DNA of 64,000 nucleotides from Streptomyces sp. cg36 (GCF_041080675.1 NZ_CP163520.1:1-64000); one strand, 5' to 3'; positions 37,332-46,246 are shown, counted from the first letter of the stretch. The notes: generated by a model not told the origin, from the letters alone. Program-made: numbers and translations.

Positions 37332-38017
37332 CAGCCGGACCGGCCGGTGCGGCGGACCGGGTCCGCGAAGGCGCTGTCCTCGATGTGCGCGAGGAGCTCA
37401 CCGACGCCGGCATGGCCCTCGAGGACACCTGCCGCGCGCAGGGCCCGCTCGCCGAACCCGCCCGTCAGCACCGCCACGCACGCCACCTTGGCCTGGGCGG
37501 CCTGCACATCCCAGAGGGCGTCGCCGATGAGCAGGGCCTGCGCCGGTGCGGCGCCGGATTCGGTGAGGGCGGCGTGGACCGGGTCAGGGGCGGCGGATAC
37601 GCCGGCGTCCACGGCCTCGGCGCGGGTGAGAGTGGTCGAGCGCGTCGTCCGCGTCCAGCACGCGGCGCACAGCCGCCAGGACCCGAGAAGAGGCGGAGGA
37701 GGCGAGAGTGACCGTCCAGCCGCGCCGATGCAGCTCCCGCAGCAGGCCGGCGGCGCCGCCGAAGGCCCGCCGACGCGGCCAGAGCCGGGCAAACAGGGCC
37801 TCGCGGGCCGCGCTGACCGCCGCGTCCTCGCCGTGGTCGCCTTCCCCGCCGAGCCGGTGGTCCAGGAGCGGGTGGCCGCCCTTGCCATCGCCCCGTGGAT
37901 GCGGGCCATCGCCGCAATGGGGCCGAACTGCGCGCGTGCCCCGGACCCTGCGGTCGTGTGCCAGTAGCTGGTGCCCAGCAGGGTGCCATCGATGTCGAAC
38001 AGCGCGGCGGCCTGCAT
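37319..38017 (-). pseudogene. HAD-family hydrolase with two compensating frameshifts
   Basis: From the ATG at 38017 (GGAGGGAG upstream) the frame starts normally with FDIDGTLLGTSYWHTTA and ends normally with LIGDALWDVQAAQAKVACVA. The middle is readable only in a second frame: GGHPLLDHRLGGEGDHGEDA, then LLRELHRRGWTVTLASSASS. A missing base near 37878 and an extra base near 37635 restore one HAD protein. Even restored, the usual SKPAPD motif reads VSAAPD, so the catalytic Lys is absent. It is either a pseudogene or a gene with two sequencing errors. Related to the intact HAD gene at 17992-18666. Confidence 0.7.
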
Positions 38018-38126
38018 CCGGGGCTCCCTCCTTCGGGATCGGCCCGTTCGACGCTACGGGCCGGCGGCGCGACACGCGCGGCCGCCGCGCCGTTTGCCGT
38101 GCCGGATCGGGGAAAGCCGGTGCAGC

Positions 38127-39197
38127 ATGGACGATGAGGAACCTCGTACCGTGGTGATCACCGGGGCCAGTGCCGGCATCGGACGCGCCTGCGCCGTGGC
38201 ATTCGCCGCCTGCGGGGACCGGCTCGCGCTGATCGCCCGTGGCCGGGCCGGCCTCGATGCAGCGGTGCGTGAGGCCCAAGAGGCGGGTGCCGCCCAGGTC
38301 ATCGCCATCGCGGCGGATGTCTCCGACGCCGGCGCGGTTGAGGCCGCGGCCGCCCGGGCCGAGGCGGAACTCGGGCCGATCGACGTGTGGGTCAACGACG
38401 CGTTCGCCTCCGTGTTCGCCCCGTTCACCGAGATCACCCCGCAGGAGTTCCGGCGGGTCACCGAGGTCACCTACCTCGGCTATGTGTACGCCACCCGGGC
38501 GGCTCTGGACCGGATGCTGCCCCGCAACGCCGGGGTGATCGTGCAGGTCGGCTCCGCGATCGCCTACCGCGGGATCCCGCTGCAGAGCGCCTACAGCGGC
38601 GCCAAGCATGCCATCCAGGGCTTCAACGAGGCGCTGCGCTGCGAACTCCTGGCCTCGGGGACGCGGGTGTGCACGACGATGGTACAGATGCCGGCCGTGA
38701 ACACCCCGCAGTTCGACTGGGTGCGCTCCCGCCTGCCCAACCAGGCTCAGCCCGTCGCACCGATCTACCAGCCCCAGGTGGCAGCCCGCGCCGTCCTGTT
38801 CGCCGCCGCCCACCCCCGGCGGCGCGAGTACTGGGTCGGCGCCAGCACCGCGGCCACGCTGCTGGCCAACGCGGTCGCCCCCGGCCTGCTGGACCGCTAC
38901 CTGGCCCGAACGGGCTACGGCTCCCAGCAGGAGAACCGCCGACGGCGCGCCGGGGACCCGGACAACCTGTTCGAACCGGTCGACAGCACACGGGACTTCG
39001 GGGCACACGGCCGCTTCGACGAACGGGCCCGCCGGCACAGCCGCCAGCAGCGGGCCGCGCACATGCTCGGCGCGCTCGCCGCCGGGGCGCAGCGAGCGGC
39101 CGGACGGGTAGGGGCGGGTTTGCCCGGTGCCGAAAGCGGGTTCCTCTCACGGATGCGGAGAACACACGCCCCGCGGCCGTCGGACAGGAAGGTGTGA
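38127..39197 (+). CDS. SDR-family oxidoreductase with basic C-terminal extension
   Basis: A 356-residue protein; the ATG at 38127 gives the canonical N-terminus. The cofactor motif TGASAGIG lies at residues 12-19, the active-site Ser region is QVGSAIAYRG and the catalytic Tyr-Lys are in SAYSGAKHA near residues 152-160. The usual NNAG reads VNDAFA. After about residue 260 an Arg-rich tail follows (QQENRRRRAGDPDNLF, RARRHSRQQRAAHM). This is the layout of glucose-dehydrogenase-like SDRs of Streptomyces with C-terminal extension; substrate unknown. It is followed 2 bases later by a small basic protein gene. Confidence 0.85.
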   Translation: MDDEEPRTVVITGASAGIGRACAVAFAACGDRLALIARGRAGLDAAVREAQEAGAAQVIAIAADVSDAGAVEAAAARAEAELGPIDVWVNDAFASVFAPFTEITPQEFRRVTEVTYLGYVYATRAALDRMLPRNAGVIVQVGSAIAYRGIPLQSAYSGAKHAIQGFNEALRCELLASGTRVCTTMVQMPAVNTPQFDWVRSRLPNQAQPVAPIYQPQVAARAVLFAAAHPRRREYWVGASTAATLLANAVAPGLLDRYLARTGYGSQQENRRRRAGDPDNLFEPVDSTRDFGAHGRFDERARRHSRQQRAAHMLGALAAGAQRAAGRVGAGLPGAESGFLSRMRRTHAPRPSDRKV

Positions 39198-39199
39198 CC

Positions 39200-39523
39200 A
39201 TGCCTCGCGGATCGAGCCCCAAGCGAGAGCGGCAGTACGAGCACATCAAGGACAGCGAACGGGAGCGGGGGACGAGCCAGAAGCGGGCCGAGGAGATCGC
39301 CGCCCGCACCGTGAACAAGGAGCGCGCCCAGCACGGGGAGTCGAAGACGGCCAGCCGCAGCTCGGTCAAGGACACGTCCCCGTCCAAGCGGGGCGGGCAG
39401 CACTCCCACAGCGGCACCAAGGGCCCGACCAAGGAACAGCTGTACAACGAGGCGAAGAAGCGCCACATCCGCGGCCGTTCGAGGATGACCAAAAAGGAAC
39501 TCGAACACGCCCTCGGCCGATAG
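39200..39523 (+). CDS. Small basic protein with Rho-N-like C-terminus
   Basis: A 107-residue, Lys/Arg-rich protein; the ATG at 39200 lies 2 bases after the SDR stop. The N-terminal half is charged and probably disordered (SSPKRERQYEHIKDSERERG). The C-terminal TKEQLYNEAKKRHIRGRSRM then TKKELEHALGR is a SAP/Rho-N-type helix-extended motif that can bind nucleic acid. Such proteins are often named plasmid stabilization proteins, but nothing here shows such a role. The pattern of basic residues suggests a small DNA- or RNA-binding protein. Confidence 0.75.
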   Translation: MPRGSSPKRERQYEHIKDSERERGTSQKRAEEIAARTVNKERAQHGESKTASRSSVKDTSPSKRGGQHSHSGTKGPTKEQLYNEAKKRHIRGRSRMTKKELEHALGR

Positions 39524-39805
39524 GAGTTCCACGATCATGGGCACCGTCCCCGTGCCGCCCAGCCCCCCACACCACCCCCCTGCCACCCCACGGGCCCCCG
39601 CGGCCTCCGGGCCCGCTGCGGCCCGTCGAACCACCGGACCCGCCGGAGCCGGTCGAGCCGGAGACCGGCCGGCCCCGCCGTGCACTACCCCCGCACTGAA
39701 CCGGGCGCCCGCCGGGCGCCGGGCCGGGCGGGTGGCCCCTGCGCGTGCCGTCCGCCGCGCCCGGCCCGGCAGCACGGACCATGCTCAAGAGGACGGGAGG
39801 TCGGG
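39524..39805. other. Gap with a possible Pro-rich frame
   Basis: A frame starting with ATG at 39537 (AGGAG about 11 bases upstream) codes for a Pro-rich peptide that shifts into Arg-rich sequence. A second frame carries the alternative PPEPVEPETGRPRR. I do not call a gene. The antiporter-operon promoter probably lies here. Confidence 0.3.
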
Positions 39806-40258
39806 GTGCGCGTGCTAGTGGAGGTACTGGTGTGGTGGGCGGTGCTGACGGGCCTGACGGTGGTGCTCATCAGCTCCGTGTCGCCGGTAGAACTGCTGGT
39901 GGCCGTCGCCTCCGCGCTGGGCGGCGCGTTCACGGCCCACCGGATGCGCCGGGCCGCGGGCGGTCACCTGCGCGGGGGCCGGGGGGCGCCGGGGGCGCTT
40001 CGTGCGCTGCCGGGATCGGTGCTGCGCGGTCTGGTCGCGCTGGGCCCCGCCCTGGGCGCCGGCCCGGCGGGCGCGACCGTGCGCCAGGTGCGGCTGCGGC
40101 CCGGGGCCGGGGCAGGGTGGGCCGGCACGCTGCTCGCCGTCTCCCCGGACACCTGCGTGATCGACGTTCCCGCCGATGACGAGGTCGTCGTGCACGCACT
40201 GCGTCCAAAGGCCGGAGCGGTGGAAATGGCCGTGGCGGACAAGGACGGTGAACGGTGA
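39806..40258 (+). CDS. mnhE: Antiporter subunit MnhE/MrpE-like
   Basis: A 150-residue protein; the GTG at 39806 follows GGACGGGAGG. Two N-terminal membrane helices (VRVLVEVLVWWAVLTGLTVV, SPVELLVAVASALGGAF) are followed by a soluble part with SPDTCVIDVPADDEVVVHAL, the conserved MrpE block. First gene of a seven-gene operon. It ends with an overlap (GTGA) with mnhF. Confidence 0.85.
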   Translation: MRVLVEVLVWWAVLTGLTVVLISSVSPVELLVAVASALGGAFTAHRMRRAAGGHLRGGRGAPGALRALPGSVLRGLVALGPALGAGPAGATVRQVRLRPGAGAGWAGTLLAVSPDTCVIDVPADDEVVVHALRPKAGAVEMAVADKDGER

Positions 40259-40524
40259 ACGCGTGGACGGCCGCGGCCCTGGTCCTGCTCGCCTTTCCGG
40301 CGCCGGCGTGCCTGTGGGTGGCTGCCCGCGGCACCGCGGTGGGCCGCCTCGTCGGAGCGTCGCTGTTGTCCAGCGTGGCCGGTGCGGTCTTCCTGCTGCT
40401 GCCCCGTGCCTACGACCGGTCCTCCTATCAGGACCTCGCGCTGATGCTCGGCGTGCTGGCTCCGGCCGGAACCCTCGTCTTCACCCGCCTGGTCACCACC
40501 CGCCACGACGGGAGGACGCGTTGA
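40255..40524 (+). CDS. mnhF: Antiporter subunit MnhF/MrpF-like
   Basis: An 89-residue, three-helix membrane protein. The GTG start overlaps the mnhE stop by 4 bases. The middle helix RLVGASLLSSVAGAVFLLL and DLALMLGVLAPAGTLVFTR match the MrpF/MnhF pattern. Usual length for the family (about 90). Its stop overlaps the next TTG start. Confidence 0.85.
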   Translation: MNAWTAAALVLLAFPAPACLWVAARGTAVGRLVGASLLSSVAGAVFLLLPRAYDRSSYQDLALMLGVLAPAGTLVFTRLVTTRHDGRTR

Positions 40525-40823
40525 CGCCGCATCACGTGGTCGTGATGGTGCTGCTGTGGGCCGGTGTGGGGTGCATGCTCCTGTCCGCGGCCGCCCTTCT
40601 GCGGCTGCAGGGCACCCTGATGCGGCTGCACGCCCTGGCCCCCGCGTCGGTGGCGGGAGTGCCGCTGATCGCCGCGGCCGTGGCGGTCGGCCAGGGCCTG
40701 GGCCGGGCGGCCGTCAAAACCCTGTTCATCGGGCTGCTCTTCGCTCTCGGCGGCACCGTCACCGCGATCGCCGTCGGGCGCGCCGCCCGCCAAGGCGAGG
40801 CAGAAGGGAGGGACGAGGGGTGA
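40521..40823 (+). CDS. mnhG: Antiporter subunit MnhG/MrpG-like
   Basis: A 100-residue, three-helix protein. The TTG at 40521 overlaps the mnhF stop (TTGA) and has GGGAGGA upstream, which decides the start. The conserved GTLMRLHALAPASVAGVPLI is the MrpG signature. Its stop overlaps the following GTG start. Confidence 0.85.
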   Translation: MTPHHVVVMVLLWAGVGCMLLSAAALLRLQGTLMRLHALAPASVAGVPLIAAAVAVGQGLGRAAVKTLFIGLLFALGGTVTAIAVGRAARQGEAEGRDEG

Positions 40824-41110
40824 ACGCCTGGCTGATCGGTGCCGCGGTCGTCTTCGTCGTCCTGGCCGCCACAACCGCGGTCCTCACCCGGGACCCGGCC
40901 CGCCAGGCCGTCGTCCTGGCCGTGTTGGGCCTGGGCCTTGCGGTGATGTTCGCGGTGCTGCAGGCCCCCGACGTGGCGCTGTCCCAGCTGGCCGTGGGCA
41001 CCGCGCTGACCCCGCTGCTGATCCTGCTCACCGTCCGCAAGGTCACCCACCGCCCCACCCGCGAGAGCGGCGGCGAACACGACCGGTCACGCAAGCGGGA
41101 CCAGCGGTGA
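40820..41110 (+). CDS. DUF4040 subunit (MrpA C-terminal / MbhD-like)
   Basis: A 96-residue, three-helix membrane protein. LAVMFAVLQAPDVALSQLAV then GTALTPLLILLTVRKV is the DUF4040 block. In Mrp antiporters this block is part of MrpA; in the Mbh hydrogenase it is the separate subunit MbhD. Here it is a separate gene, overlapping both neighbours by GTGA. Confidence 0.85.
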   Translation: MNAWLIGAAVVFVVLAATTAVLTRDPARQAVVLAVLGLGLAVMFAVLQAPDVALSQLAVGTALTPLLILLTVRKVTHRPTRESGGEHDRSRKRDQR

Positions 41111-41862
41111 GTACGCGCGCCAGGCTCGTCATGTTCCTGCTCGCGGCCGCAGTGGTCGCCGCGTTCTTCAGCGCCGCGTGCGCCCATCTGCCGCCGTTCG
41201 CAACCCCGGACCATCCGTACGGGGAGCGGGCCGTGGCGGCTGCCCTGGAACGGCGTACCGCGAACGTCGTGTCCGCCGTCAACTTCGACATCCGCGCCTT
41301 CGACACCCTGGGCGAGGAGTCCATCCTCTTCGGCACCGTCCTCGGCGCGACCCTGCTGCTGCGCCGGGCCCGCGACGAGCGCCACCGCCGCCCCGTGGCC
41401 GAGCGCGTGATGCCCACCACCCGGCTGTTCGCCACGCTGCTGCTGCCGGTCACCCTGGCCGTGGGCGTGTACACCGTCGCGCACGGCCAGCTCTCGCCCG
41501 GCGGCGGCTTCCAGGGCGGCGTCGTGCTGGCCACCGCCCTGCATCTGGCCTACGTCGCCGCCGACTACCGGGCCCTGCAGAAGGTGCGGCCGCTGGTGGT
41601 CCTGGACGTCGCGGACTCGCTCGCTGCCGCGTCCTACACCCTGGTGGGACTCGCCGGTCTGATCACCGGCGGAGCATTCCTGCAGAACGTGCTGCCGCTG
41701 GGGACGTTCAACACCATCACCTCCGGGGGGACGGTGCCGGTACTGAACGCCACGGTCGGCGTCGAGGTCGCCTGCGGCCTCATCTGCCTGCTCGCGCACT
41801 TTCTCGACCAGGCCGTCGAATTCACCGGCCCCGACCAGTACGAGAAGACAGGAGACAGGTGA
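41107..41862 (+). CDS. mnhB: MbhE-MnhB-like antiporter subunit
   Basis: A 251-residue fusion. Residues about 1-95 contain one helix, a linker (NVVSAVNFDIRAFDTLGEES) and another helix as in MbhE. Residues about 100-250 match MrpB (MnhB): PTTRLFATLLLPVTLAVGVY, GQLSPGGGFQGGVVLATALH and a final LICLLAHFLDQ. The stop overlaps the ATG of mnhC. Confidence 0.85.
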   Translation: MSTRARLVMFLLAAAVVAAFFSAACAHLPPFATPDHPYGERAVAAALERRTANVVSAVNFDIRAFDTLGEESILFGTVLGATLLLRRARDERHRRPVAERVMPTTRLFATLLLPVTLAVGVYTVAHGQLSPGGGFQGGVVLATALHLAYVAADYRALQKVRPLVVLDVADSLAAASYTLVGLAGLITGGAFLQNVLPLGTFNTITSGGTVPVLNATVGVEVACGLICLLAHFLDQAVEFTGPDQYEKTGDR

Positions 41863-42209
41863 TGGGGACGTGGGTCTTCCTGGCCGCCGGATGGGTGCTG
41901 CTGACCGCTCTGTTCGGCCTGGTCACCAGCCGCAACCTCATCCACGCCATCGGCTGCCTGACCGTCGCCCAGTCCTCCACCTACCTCCTGCTCCTCGCCG
42001 TCGGCTACCGGCGCGGCGCCACCGCACCGGTCTACTCCGACCTCACCCCCGGTACCCGCCCGGTCGTCGACCCCGTCGTGCAAGCCCTGGCCCTGACCGA
42101 CGTGGTGGTCGGCGCGACCGTCACCGCGCTGCTGCTCGCCCTGACCATCCAGCTGCACAAGCGCCACCACACCGTCGACCCGCAGTCCCTCACCGGCCTC
42201 AAGGGCTGA
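41862..42209 (+). CDS. mnhC: Antiporter subunit MnhC/MrpC-like (NuoK-like)
   Basis: A 115-residue, three-helix protein; the ATG overlaps the previous TGA by one base. SRNLIHAIGCLTVAQSSTYL and DPVVQALALTDVVVGATVTA then LLLALTIQLHKRHH match the MrpC/NuoK pattern, including the conserved PxxQALxLTxxVIG block. The following gene starts 4 bases later. Confidence 0.88.
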   Translation: MGTWVFLAAGWVLLTALFGLVTSRNLIHAIGCLTVAQSSTYLLLLAVGYRRGATAPVYSDLTPGTRPVVDPVVQALALTDVVVGATVTALLLALTIQLHKRHHTVDPQSLTGLKG

Positions 42210-42213
42210 CACC

Positions 42214-44037
42214 GTGACCGAAGCCACGCTGCTGCCGCTCGCGGTGGCCCTGCCCCTGCTCGGCGCGGCCCTGCTCGCCGTCGCCGGCCGGGCCTTGCCG
42301 CGGCTGGGCTGCGACATCCTGGCCACCACCTGCGCCAGCGCCGAAACGGCCTGCCTCGCCCTGCTCTGGACCCGCACCGACGGCCACCTCGCCACCGCCG
42401 ACCTGGGCGGATGGCCCGCCCGCCTGGGCATCGTGCTCGCCGCCGACCCGATCGGCGCGGGCCTCGCGCTCCTCGTCGCGGTCCTGATCCTCGCCGTGAT
42501 CGTGTATTCCTGGCGCTACTTCGACGAACCGACCGGTGAGCACGCCGGTGCCTTCCCCGCGCTGATCCTGCTCTTCGAGGCCGGGATGGCCGGCTTCGCG
42601 CTCACCGGCGACCTGTTCAACGCCTTCGTCTTCTTCGAACTCATGGGCGCCGCCGCCTACGCCCTGACCGGCTACCACATCGAGGACCCCCGCCCCCTGC
42701 ACGGCGCCCTCACCTTCGGCATCGTCACCTCCTTCGCCGCCTACTGCTCCCTGCTCGGCATCGGCTTCCTCTACGCCCGCACCGGCGAACTCAACCTCGC
42801 CCGCCTGGGCCAGCAGCTCGCCGGCCACCACACCGACATGCTCACCGTGGTCGCCTTCGTCCTCATCTGCACGGCGCTGCTGGTCAAGGCCGCCGCCGTG
42901 CCGTTCCACTTCTGGCTGCCCGACGCCCACGCCGTCGCCCCCACCCCGGTGTGCATGCTGATGTCCGGCGTCATGGTCGAACTCGGCGTCTACGGAATCG
43001 CCCGCGTCTACTGGACCGTTTTCTCCGGCCCCGGCGGCATCCCCCACGCGGCGTTCCGCACCACCTTCACCGCCCTCGGCGTGCTGACCGCACTCCTGGG
43101 CGCGCTGATGTGCTGGCAGCAGCGCCATCTCAAGCGCCTGCTCGCGTTCTCCACCGTCAGCCACGTCGGGCTGTTCCTGATCGGTGTCGCCCTGCTCACC
43201 CCCGACGGCGTGGCCGGCACGGCCCTTTACGTCGCCGCGCACGGCCTGGTGAAGGCCGCCCTGTTCGCCCTCGCCGGGGTGCTCCTGGACCGCTACGGCT
43301 CCGTCGACGAACACGGTCTGCACGGCAGAGCCCGCAACCTGCGCCTGGTGGGCGTGCTGTTCGTGGCCGGCGCGCTGGCGCTGGCCGGGCTGCCTCCGCT
43401 CGGCACCGGCCTCGGCAAGGCCCTGGCCGAGGAGGACGCCGCCCGCTGGCAGCCCTGGCTGCCCGCCGTGTTCGTCACCGCCTCCGCCCTCACCGGCGCC
43501 GCCGTACTGCGCGCGGGACTGCGCATCTTCTTCGGCGCCGGCCCCGCCCCGCGCAGGCGGCCCGACCAGGAGGAGACCACCGGGCAGGGCGAGGAACCGG
43601 AGATCCGCTCACCCCAGCGCACCGCGCCGCCCACCATGACCGTCGTCCCGGCCGTCCTGCTCGCGCTGGCCGCCTGCATCGGCGTCCTGCCCGCCGCCGC
43701 GACCGCCCTCGCGAAAGGAGCAGCCGTCTTCACCGACCCCGCCCGCTACACCGCCACCGTCCTCGCCCTCCCCCAGCCGGCCGGTGAGGGCAACCCGCCG
43801 CCGGCAGCCGACTGGACCATGCCCGGCGTACTCCTCGGCCTGCTGTCCACCGCCCTCGCAGTCGCCCTGGCCACTGCCGCCGTCCACCAGCGGACACCCG
43901 AGCTGTCCGCGCACCACCCGGCGGCCCGGGCCGTGCGGACCCTGCGCCGCCTGCACTCCGGGCACCTGGGCGACTACCTCGCCTGGCTCACCGTCGGCGT
44001 CGCCGCCCTGTGTATCGCTCTCGCCGCCCAGACCTGA
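42214..44037 (+). CDS. mnhD: Antiporter subunit MnhD/MrpD-like (NuoN-type)
   Basis: A 607-residue membrane protein with about 14 helices, the only large proton-pumping-type subunit of the operon. VKAAAVPFHFWLPDAHAVAP then TPVCMLMSGVMVELGVYGIA is the conserved family core with the channel Lys and Glu. A charged insert (RRRPDQEETTGQGEEPEIRS) near residues 448-467 makes it longer than most MrpD proteins (about 500). No MrpA-type NuoL domain exists in the operon. It likely exchanges Na+ or K+ for H+, or couples to another redox protein encoded elsewhere. Confidence 0.88.
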   Translation: MTEATLLPLAVALPLLGAALLAVAGRALPRLGCDILATTCASAETACLALLWTRTDGHLATADLGGWPARLGIVLAADPIGAGLALLVAVLILAVIVYSWRYFDEPTGEHAGAFPALILLFEAGMAGFALTGDLFNAFVFFELMGAAAYALTGYHIEDPRPLHGALTFGIVTSFAAYCSLLGIGFLYARTGELNLARLGQQLAGHHTDMLTVVAFVLICTALLVKAAAVPFHFWLPDAHAVAPTPVCMLMSGVMVELGVYGIARVYWTVFSGPGGIPHAAFRTTFTALGVLTALLGALMCWQQRHLKRLLAFSTVSHVGLFLIGVALLTPDGVAGTALYVAAHGLVKAALFALAGVLLDRYGSVDEHGLHGRARNLRLVGVLFVAGALALAGLPPLGTGLGKALAEEDAARWQPWLPAVFVTASALTGAAVLRAGLRIFFGAGPAPRRRPDQEETTGQGEEPEIRSPQRTAPPTMTVVPAVLLALAACIGVLPAAATALAKGAAVFTDPARYTATVLALPQPAGEGNPPPAADWTMPGVLLGLLSTALAVALATAAVHQRTPELSAHHPAARAVRTLRRLHSGHLGDYLAWLTVGVAALCIALAAQT

Positions 44038-44049
44038 ACCTCAGCCCTC

Positions 44050-44130
44050 CCCGTGAAGCCGTGGCGAGCTGTCGGTGCTGGTGCTCTCGCGCTCGGCAGT
44101 CAGGATGGCTGGACTTGGTCGAAGAGGGCG
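44050..44130. repeat. 81-bp direct repeat, copy B
   Basis: Second copy of the repeat at 4174-4254 (79 of 81 identical, same orientation), 12 bases after the mnhD stop. On the minus strand a frame beginning ATG at about 44167 reads MRKFRVWHAGITGALFDQVQ then PS and stop, so the shared codons end a different, very short frame here. Confidence 0.85.
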
Positions 44131-44625
44131 CCCGTGATCCCGGCGTGCCACACTCTGAACTTACGCATGACTCTCCCAAAGGGTGTGAGCGGATCAGAGA
44201 GATGACCCCTACGGCCCGACGGGGGAAGTGGCCGAAGATCGGTTACGGTGCAACCCAGCAAAGGCACACGGCAGTTGGCCTGGGGTGCGCCAGAGTCTTC
44301 ACAGGACGAACGGCGGCTGATTCAGTGCCCCCTCTCCGCCCATTCCCTTGTGCCTCTGACCGGTCGGAACGGTGCAGCGCCGGGACCCTGGCTACGGACC
44401 GTGCGCGTCATGCCAGGAGCGCGAGCCCTCGATACTTCACCAATGGGTCTTACATAAAAAGCCTTATTTTATCGTCCGTTTTGAAGCTGCTCTCTGCTTC
44501 CCCGCGCCCCGCCGAATCCAACAGTGCGCCCGTGCTGTCCCGCCCGCGTGCGGGAGGCAGCGGGAAGTCTGGCAACGACGGCGTGGACGTCAGTGCCACC
44601 TGGCTGACTGCGAAGCGGAGTTGCT
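44131..44625. other. Long leader region of the DUF4239 gene
   Basis: No gene is supported. Near 44452-44472 there is an unusually AT-rich patch for this genome (acataaaaagccttatttta), which contains a small inverted repeat and could be a promoter or an old insertion scar. Confidence 0.4.
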
Positions 44626-45402
44626 ATGCCTGTGCTCGGATTCGTGCTGCTGATCGGCCTCACTGCGGCAGCCACCGCTTCCGTATTTCTTACTGCCCGA
44701 TTCATCCCCGTCTCATCGCGCAAACGACACAACGACGTCCTCGGGTTCGTGTACGCGGAGATCGGCGTCATCTATGCCGTCGTTCTGGCGATGATCGTAG
44801 TAGGCGTCTGGGACACACACTCCCGCGAGCACGCAAACACCTATACCGAGACCAACGCCCTGCTTCAGATTTCCTGGTACGCCCGCTCCCTGCCGCAGCC
44901 GGACCGCGCGACGTTGACCCGGCTCACCGAGTCCTACACTTCCACCGTCATCGGTCAGGAGTGGCCGCTGCTGGGCCAGGGGAAGGACAGCGCGGCTGCG
45001 TGGACCCTCTTCACCGCCCTGCGCGACTTCGTCAACACCCGCCAGCCTCAGAGCGGAGCTGATCAAGCCCGTTACCAGGGCGCTCTGGAGGCGGTCGGGC
45101 AGCTCGGTGACGCGCGGCGCGAGCGCGTGAACGAGGCCGCCACCGCCGGGGTCCCACCTCTGCTGTGGGCCGCACTGCTGGTGGGCGCGCTGATGACCGT
45201 GGGGTTCGTGTATCTCTTCGAGGTCGGCAGCCTCCGCGTCCAGGCCGGCGCGGTCTGCGCGCTGACCCTGACCGTGGGGGTCATGTTGCTTATCGTCTAT
45301 GAGTTCAACTACCCGTTCAGCGGCCCGCTGAGTATCAAGCCCACCGCGTTCGAGCTCGCCCTGCAACGCATGCGGGCAGTAGGCACATTGGGATTTGCGT
45401 AA
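44626..45402 (+). CDS. DUF4239 (bestrophin-like) membrane protein
   Basis: A 258-residue protein with four predicted membrane helices: residues about 2-24, 42-60, 183-203 and 208-230. The soluble loop between the first and second pairs holds a conserved-looking SREHANTYTETNALLQISWY, typical of the DUF4239 family. Members resemble bestrophin-type channels, but the transported ion is unproven. The ATG at 44626 follows GCGGAG. The gene is alone on this strand, followed by a broken regulator. Confidence 0.8.
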   Translation: MPVLGFVLLIGLTAAATASVFLTARFIPVSSRKRHNDVLGFVYAEIGVIYAVVLAMIVVGVWDTHSREHANTYTETNALLQISWYARSLPQPDRATLTRLTESYTSTVIGQEWPLLGQGKDSAAAWTLFTALRDFVNTRQPQSGADQARYQGALEAVGQLGDARRERVNEAATAGVPPLLWAALLVGALMTVGFVYLFEVGSLRVQAGAVCALTLTVGVMLLIVYEFNYPFSGPLSIKPTAFELALQRMRAVGTLGFA

Positions 45403-45529
45403 CACCACCGTCCTGGCCGTCGTCCGGCCACAGGAAAGCGCCGGCAACCAGGAGGGGAAGCTCGCGACCACGGCCCACGACTCAATGGCCGGGGAACAGG
45501 CATCCCCTGCGGCAAGCACGCGCGGCCAC

Positions 45530-46246
45530 ATGCGGCGATCCGTGGTCGCTGAGCTGGGCCACCAGCCGGCCGGTCACACGCTCACTGCCAGCATCGCCGC
45601 CCTGGACAGCGGCGAGGAGACCGCCACCCGCGCACTGCACGAGCTCACCGGACTTCCCGCGCCGGCCGAAGACCGCTTCGGCCGGCTGATTTCCGGGTCA
45701 GGCCCCGGCCGACCCGACCCCTACCCGGAACCGGACCCCGTACGCCAGAACGACAGTCTGCACACCGTCGCCCGCGCGGCGGGTCGCGTACGGATGAAGG
45801 ACCGGCTGACCGCTCTGGTACGCCCGCATGGCGAGATCCTGGGGTGCTGGCAGTGGCCGATGCCTTGGACGAGGCCGACGAACACACCGTGTTCGCGCTC
45901 GAACACGCCGCCACGTCGCTCGCCCTGGAGCTGGCGCACCTGCGCGGCGTGGCCGAAGTGGAGCTGCGGCTGCGCCGCGAGCTGGTCGACGACCTCCTGA
46001 CAGCGACGGACCCCGCGAACGCCTACGCCCGGTCCGAGGCAGTGGGACACGACCTCCACCGCAGCCATCACGTCGTCGTCTGGAGTGGTCGAACCGGCCC
46101 GCGGACGACTCGTTCGCCCAGACCGTGGGCCGGGCGGCCTCCGCCACCGGCATGCGTTCGCTGCTGACCCGACGCTCCGAGCACGTAGTCCTGGTCGCTG
46201 ACGACAGGCCGCGTGCTCGCGCGCTGCACGAGGCGAACGTCGAATA
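45530..46246 (+). pseudogene. GAF/PucR-type regulator, frameshifted and truncated
   Basis: Three frames together read a typical actinobacterial PucR-type regulator. Frame 1: EDRFGRLISGSGPGRPDPYP to RPHGEILG. Frame 2: VLAVADALDEADEHTVFALE, HAATSLALELAHLRGVAEVE, LRRELVDDLLTATDPANAYA. Frame 3: EWSNRPADDSFAQTVGRAAS, LLTRRSEHVVLVADDRP. Single-base losses near 45853 and 46080 explain the shifts. A TAG near 46246 then ends it before the GGDEF-like and HTH parts, so it is dead even if corrected. Confidence 0.75.

Noticed and set aside
39200..39523. Toxin-antitoxin or plasmid partition gene
   Set aside because: Proteins like this are often called plasmid stabilization proteins, but no partner or partition motif is seen; only a basic Rho-N-like protein can be supported.
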